From Planctomycetota bacterium (GTDB lineage Bacteria > Planctomycetota > Planctomycetia > Planctomycetales > Planctomycetaceae), in the NCBI GenBank assembly GCA_013151585.1, contig JAADHY010000164.1:1-9245 (forward strand): 9,245 bases of DNA. The letters are read 5' to 3'. The notes beneath the pieces are model-generated. The model was not told the origin of the DNA and ran no database searches. It was given only the letters and a program-made list of their open reading frames with translations. Both the position numbers and the translations under genes were made by a program. Positions 5,037 through 9,245 of this stretch are shown here, piece by piece (the first letter of the stretch is position 1; every line of letters starts with the position of its first letter).

Positions 5037-7805
5037 ATGAACGACGTCAGCCACACCAACGCCTGCATTGCGATCCGCGGTGCGCGGGTGCACAACTTGC
5101 GTGACGTGGACGTCGACATCCCACACGGTGAACTGGTCGTGGTGACAGGGGTTAGCGGGAGCGGCAAAAGCTCCTTGGCTCTCGACACCATTTTTGCTGA
5201 GGGTCAGCGAAGGTACCTGATCTGTCTAGCCAGCCGAACCAGTCTTCTGCTGGCCGATGTACAGCGTCCGGACGTGGATCAGATCGACGGGCTGCCGCCG
5301 ACGCTCAGCATCGATCAGCACGCCGGCACGGCTCACATCCGCAGCACATTGGCCACCACGACGGAGATTTATGACTTTTTGCGACTGCTCTACGCGCGAG
5401 CTGGGCAGGCGCATTGTCCTCGGTGCGGCCGGCCGGTCGCGCAGCAGACGCCCGCCGCCATGGTCGATGCCATCCTGAGGCTGGAGGAGCGACGGAAGGT
5501 GATGGTCCTAGCTCCCATCATCCGCGGCCGTCGTGGCGAACACCGGGATGTCTTCCAGCGGATCGCCAAAGAAGGATTTGTTCGGGCTCGAGTCGACGGC
5601 CAGATTGTCGACGTGGCGTCACCGCCCGACCTGGCTCGATCGCGTGAACACGACATTGATGCCGTCATCGACCGGCTGATCATCAAGCCCGGAATTCGGC
5701 AACGGTTGCGCGAATCCGTCGATGCGGCTCTGCGTCTGGGGGATGGTCTGTGCTTGGTCACCTACCAGGACGGCGACGCCTGGCGCGATTTGCTGTTTAG
5801 CGACCGCTCGGCGTGTCGTGCGTGCGACCTAAGCTTTCCCGACCTGGAGCCACGGACTTTCAGTTTCAACAGCCCGTACGGTGCGTGTCCACGATGTCGG
5901 GGGTTGGGACGCGTGCCGCTGGAAGAAACGTCGGCACGGAGCCGACGCAGCCGTCACGGTGGGCGTCGGATTGGAACCGTACCCGTTGATGCTCCGCTTG
6001 ATCAGCCAACTGTGCTTTGCCATGAATGCCAGGGAAGTCGACTCGGCGCGTTCGCGCGGTCTGTGACGTTTTTTGGAAAGGCCATTCACGAAATCGCGGC
6101 TCTGTCTGTCACGGAAGCTTTGAAGTTCTTCGGGGAAGTCGCGCAAACTCTGTCGGCGGTCCAGGACCGCCCGGACGTGCATGTCGCCCTCACGTCGCTG
6201 CCGCCTTCATCGCCGTCCGGGGCCGCGGGGGACCTTCTGACTCCGCCAGCCCATTTGGCCGTCTCGAAAGTCCTTCCCGAAATTCTGCGTCGATTGCGGT
6301 TCCTGCAAGAGATCGGCTTGGGCTACTTGACGCTGGACCGGCCGACGCGGAGTCTTTCCGGCGGCGAATACCAGCGGGCTCGCCTGGCCGCCTGTCTGGG
6401 CTCGGGCATTACCGGCGCCTGCTACGTTCTGGATGAGCCGACCGTCGGGCTGCATCCTCGAGACACCGATCGGCTGATCGAATCGCTTCGACGACTGCGA
6501 GACGCGGGCAACACGGTGCTTGTGGTCGAACACGAGCCGGCCGTGATGCGTCAGGCTGACTACGTGATTGATCTGGGCCCGGGGGCCGGGCAAGACGGCG
6601 GTCGTGTGGTCGCGGTCGGAACGCCCACTCAGGTCGCTCGCAGTCGGCGGTCAATCACCGCCCGCTACCTCCGCGACGGTGCAGTGTCGCTGTCGCCCAA
6701 AACACGGTCATCTGTCCGATCGGCGCCCAGGCTTGAACTTCGAAATGCCACGCGGCACAACCTGAAAAATCTCACGGTGCGAATCCCATTGAAACGGCTG
6801 GTCGCCGTGACGGGCGTGAGTGGTTCGGGGAAGACTTCGCTGGTGACGGAGACGCTGGTCCCAGTCCTACGGCGAGCCTTGGCAGCGGCCGACCAAAACC
6901 TCGCGCGCGAATCAGAGCATCGCGGCCGCCCGACGGGAGCCCATTGCCCAGACGAATCGGAGGAAAGCGCCGAAAAAACCGATCGAGCCGGCGTCGTTGG
7001 TGCCGAGCAGCTTTCGCGCGTGATCGAAATCGACCGCTCGCCCATCGGTCGAACCCCACGCTCCACTCCAGCCACGTACTGCGGCATCTGGGACGAGGTG
7101 CGCCGCATTTTCGCTCGTACGCGCGAGGCCCGCGTACGAGGCTTTACAGCCCGGCGGTTCAGTTTTAATGCATCGCCAGGGCGGTGTCCGCATTGTGCCG
7201 GACAAGGCTATCAGCGTTTGGAAATGCCGCTCTTGTCCGATCTTTTGATCGAATGTCCGCAGTGTGACGGTGCACGATACAACCGAGCGACGTTGACCGT
7301 GCGGTATCGCGGCCGCACGATCGCGGACATTTTGGAAATGCGCATGGACGAAGCGGCCGAATTCTTTCGGAACTTTCCGTCCATCAGCCGCATCCTGGAG
7401 ACGTTCGTCGACATCGGCCTCGGGTATTTGAAACTCGGTCAACCGTCGCCGTCGCTGTCGGGTGGAGAAGCTCAGCGGGTGAAGCTGGCCACTGAGCTCA
7501 GCCGCCCGTCGGCATCGTCAACGCTTTTCGTGTTAGACGAGCCGACGACGGGGCTGCATCCGGCCGACGTGGAAAACCTTATCCGACTGTTGTGGCGGCT
7601 GGTCGAGCAAGGCCACAGCGTGCTGATCATCGAACATAATCTGGACGTGATCGCAGCCTGCGATTGGATCATCGACTTGGGCCCGGAGGGCGGCGACGCG
7701 GGGGGCCGGATCGTCACCACGGGCACGCCTCGTCAGGTCGCCCGATGCAAACGAAGTTACACCGGCCGTTTTCTGGCACAATGGTTCTCGCGGGCCGGAG
7801 ACTGA
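5037..7805 (+). CDS. uvrA: UvrA-family excinuclease ATPase, divergent
   Basis: A 922-residue tandem ABC ATPase of nucleotide excision repair; UvrA dimers find DNA damage and load UvrB. Half 1: Walker A GVSGSGKS 38-45, knuckle C127/C130, a UvrB-binding domain (about 125-245, with RGRRGEHRD), zinc module C260/C263/C284/C287, third knuckle C328/C331, signature LSGGEYQR 440-447, Walker B with D466/E467, switch H499. Half 2: Walker A GVSGSGKT 593-600, SPIGRTPRS 668-676, zinc module C717/C720/C740/C743, signature LSGGEAQR 807-814, Walker B with D834/E835, switch H867. All ATPase motifs are intact. The UvrB-binding domain argues against the UvrA2 class, which lacks it. Odd points: the usual YAR motif reads RTS (66-68); only 41 residues separate C287 from C328, far fewer than in E. 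coli UvrA; low-complexity inserts lie near 370-405 and 620-652. ATG 5037 has only a weak AGG upstream. It may be a paralogue beside a standard UvrA elsewhere. Confidence 0.92.
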   Translation: MNDVSHTNACIAIRGARVHNLRDVDVDIPHGELVVVTGVSGSGKSSLALDTIFAEGQRRYLICLASRTSLLLADVQRPDVDQIDGLPPTLSIDQHAGTAHIRSTLATTTEIYDFLRLLYARAGQAHCPRCGRPVAQQTPAAMVDAILRLEERRKVMVLAPIIRGRRGEHRDVFQRIAKEGFVRARVDGQIVDVASPPDLARSREHDIDAVIDRLIIKPGIRQRLRESVDAALRLGDGLCLVTYQDGDAWRDLLFSDRSACRACDLSFPDLEPRTFSFNSPYGACPRCRGLGRVPLEETSARSRRSRHGGRRIGTVPVDAPLDQPTVLCHECQGSRLGAFARSVTFFGKAIHEIAALSVTEALKFFGEVAQTLSAVQDRPDVHVALTSLPPSSPSGAAGDLLTPPAHLAVSKVLPEILRRLRFLQEIGLGYLTLDRPTRSLSGGEYQRARLAACLGSGITGACYVLDEPTVGLHPRDTDRLIESLRRLRDAGNTVLVVEHEPAVMRQADYVIDLGPGAGQDGGRVVAVGTPTQVARSRRSITARYLRDGAVSLSPKTRSSVRSAPRLELRNATRHNLKNLTVRIPLKRLVAVTGVSGSGKTSLVTETLVPVLRRALAAADQNLARESEHRGRPTGAHCPDESEESAEKTDRAGVVGAEQLSRVIEIDRSPIGRTPRSTPATYCGIWDEVRRIFARTREARVRGFTARRFSFNASPGRCPHCAGQGYQRLEMPLLSDLLIECPQCDGARYNRATLTVRYRGRTIADILEMRMDEAAEFFRNFPSISRILETFVDIGLGYLKLGQPSPSLSGGEAQRVKLATELSRPSASSTLFVLDEPTTGLHPADVENLIRLLWRLVEQGHSVLIIEHNLDVIAACDWIIDLGPEGGDAGGRIVTTGTPRQVARCKRSYTGRFLAQWFSRAGD

Positions 7806-7859
7806 GGCATTTGTTGCCGGTGGAGGGCTTGCCAGGCGCGGAAGATTGCCTCCGCAAAA
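7806..7859. other. Short convergent gap between uvrA and the DUF1501 gene
   Basis: 54 bases between two converging stop codons. One weak hairpin is possible (GCGGA with TCCGC near 7840-7855, 8-base loop) without a proper T-run in either direction. I would not call it a terminator with confidence. Confidence 0.3.
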
Positions 7860-9158
7860 TCACGACCGAAAAAGGTCCAGTGACGGGAAACGCCGACCAA
7901 GGACCGTCTGGCTGTCAATGCCCAGCCAGCGGTCCAGCATGGTCGCGTAGACTTGGCGGAAATCAGTGTGGTGGCGCAGGGCGTTGTTGTCCAAGTCGGT
8001 GAGACTGGGATGATCGCCCACCAATCCTCCGCGCAGGGCTGCGCCTGCCAGAAAAACCGGCGCAGCGGCTCCGTGATCCGTGCCGCGTCGGCCGTTTTCC
8101 GCCACCGTCCGGCCGAACTCGCTGAAAGTCATCAAGACCACCCGGTCGGCCAGCCGATCGCGCTTCAGGTCGTCCAGGAAGGCGGCGACCGACTCAGCCA
8201 ACTGGTGCAGCAGCGCTCCGTGGTTGCCCCGTTGATTGGCGTGATTGTCAAACCCGCCGAAATCGCCGCCGCCGAGCTCGGTGAAGAAAATCCGAGTCCC
8301 GAGGTCAGCTCGGATGAGATCGGCAATCGTGCGCAACCGTTCGGCCAGTCCGAAGTTCGGATAAACGACGTTTGCTCGCGGACGCCGTTCGGCAACAGCC
8401 TCGAGCCGTCGCCCTACCGTGCAAGCCGACAGTGTTTGGCGTCGCACCAACTCCAACAATGGATTGTCGGCGGCCTTTCCCGCATCGCCGAGCGGCTCCG
8501 ATGTCGCCCGTGTGACGTGTTCCAAGAAATCCCGTTGGGAGTTCGCCGGCTGGCCAGGCAAGGGACGGAAGGTCCAGTCTTTCAATGAGCGGATGGCCGG
8601 CACAATTGCGTCTTTCGCTCGCAACGCCATGGGAAAAGCAATGTTGCTGACGAAAGTGGCCGGCACTTCTCCGATTCGTTCCGAGGCGATTTGGTCCGCG
8701 GCACGGCCCAGCCATCCGGTTTGCGTTTCGTCATTCTGCGGCGAGGCCGTCTGCCAATCGCGCATGGCCGCGGCATGCTCGCGTTTGGAGTTCGGATAGC
8801 CGACTCCCTGGACCACCGTTAGCATCTGTTCGTCCAGCAGCCGAAGAAACGCCTTCATTCTGGGATGAAAGCCGAGCCCGGTCCGGCCAATCCGATGAAC
8901 TTCGCGCCTGGTGAATCGGATGGTGGGACGGGCTTTCGCGTAAGCGTCGTTCTCGTACGGAATGACAGTGTTCAAGCCGTCATTGCCCCCCGTCAATTGC
9001 AAGACGATCAAGACGGTCTGGTCGGACGCAGCGGCCGTGCCGAAGGCGGCTTGGGCCCGTGCCGTTCGCCACAAGAAGGCCGGCACGGCCGGGCTCAGCG
9101 AGATCAAGCCGGCCAGTTCAAACGATCCCTTGAGGAATTCCCGTCGGTTCGCAGTCAT
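7860..9158 (-). CDS. DUF1501 family Tat-exported protein
   Basis: A 432-residue protein of the DUF1501 family, very common in planctomycetes and related to the alkaline phosphatase/sulfatase fold; its biochemical role is not established. The N-terminus carries a twin-arginine signal (NRREFLKG, residues 4-11), a hydrophobic stretch to about residue 30 and a likely cleavage after ARAQA (about residue 36), so the folded protein should be exported. Family motifs seen are VLQLTGGNDGLNT (52-64), GVGYPN (118-123), FDNHANQ (303-309), TFSEFGRTV (344-352) and GTDHG (359-363). Length is typical. ATG 9158 is preceded by GGGAAGGAG (9167-9175) with 8-base spacing. It lies 40 bases after the stop of a DUF1800 gene, and these two families are commonly adjacent, so they are likely one operon and may act together. 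It converges on uvrA. Confidence 0.93.
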   Translation of the reverse strand: MTANRREFLKGSFELAGLISLSPAVPAFLWRTARAQAAFGTAAASDQTVLIVLQLTGGNDGLNTVIPYENDAYAKARPTIRFTRREVHRIGRTGLGFHPRMKAFLRLLDEQMLTVVQGVGYPNSKREHAAAMRDWQTASPQNDETQTGWLGRAADQIASERIGEVPATFVSNIAFPMALRAKDAIVPAIRSLKDWTFRPLPGQPANSQRDFLEHVTRATSEPLGDAGKAADNPLLELVRRQTLSACTVGRRLEAVAERRPRANVVYPNFGLAERLRTIADLIRADLGTRIFFTELGGGDFGGFDNHANQRGNHGALLHQLAESVAAFLDDLKRDRLADRVVLMTFSEFGRTVAENGRRGTDHGAAAPVFLAGAALRGGLVGDHPSLTDLDNNALRHHTDFRQVYATMLDRWLGIDSQTVLGRRFPSLDLFRS

Positions 9159-9166
9159 CGGGAGTG

Positions 9167-9175
9167 CTCCTTCCC
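9167..9175 (-). promoter_or_regulatory. Ribosome binding site of the DUF1501 gene
   Basis: GGGAAGGAG on the minus strand, 8 bases before ATG 9158, a near-ideal Shine-Dalgarno sequence. Confidence 0.75.
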
Positions 9176-9198
9176 GTACTTGTCGAAAACGTTGCCTG

Positions 9199-9245
9199 TC
9201 AGGCCAACTGAAACTCCGGCAATGCCGTCAGCCGGTGGGCCAGCA
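9199..9245 (-). CDS. DUF1800 family protein, C-terminal end only (partial)
   Basis: The minus-strand frame from 9243 reads LAHRLTALPEFQLA and then TGA at 9199-9201; the rest is beyond the window. An ending with a helix followed by a PEFQ motif is characteristic of DUF1800 proteins (large planctomycete proteins of unknown function). The position directly upstream of a DUF1501 gene is the usual partner arrangement. The call rests on only 14 residues plus context. Confidence 0.6.
   Translation of the reverse strand, partial: LAHRLTALPEFQLA

Noticed and set aside
6912..7442. Leftward 176-codon frame opposite uvrA
   Set aside because: It is antisense to the conserved second UvrA ATPase domain, with no recognisable protein features.

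Overview
The window looks like a chromosomal segment of a planctomycete, probably Pirellulales-like. It is high in GC. It carries the paired genes of a DUF1800 and a DUF1501 Tat-exported protein, which are strongly expanded in Planctomycetota. It also holds a divergent UvrA, a secreted GH127/DUF1680-type glycosidase, and palindromic intergenic elements of a kind I associate with these genomes. The assignment is inference from gene content; there is no rRNA or tRNA here to confirm it.

Layout, left to right. A cytosolic M19 (renal-dipeptidase type) metallopeptidase runs rightward (68-1138). It converges, with 14 bases between stop codons, on a leftward toxin-antitoxin pair: a Phd/YefM antitoxin (1603-1884) followed by a PIN-domain toxin (1153-1590). 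Upstream of the antitoxin lie two abutting palindromic, MITE-like elements (1917-2050 and 2047-2177) and then about 290 bases without a credible gene. A leftward secreted DUF1680/GH127-like protein (2469-4706) follows, with its zinc/cysteine active site visible. A 330-base divergent intergenic region containing a compound hairpin separates it from a rightward uvrA-family gene (5037-7805). That gene converges on a leftward DUF1501 gene (7860-9158), preceded by the last 14 codons of a DUF1800 gene cut by the window edge (9199-9245).

The genes do not form one pathway. The clear functional pairs are the toxin-antitoxin operon and the DUF1800-DUF1501 operon. The dipeptidase, the glycosidase and UvrA appear to be independent units. 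I saw no CRISPR array, phage module, biosynthetic cluster or obviously new defence system. The most interesting points are the tandem palindromic elements with near-identical ends but different interiors, the remodelled first half of UvrA, and the GH127-like enzyme with an extra C-terminal domain.
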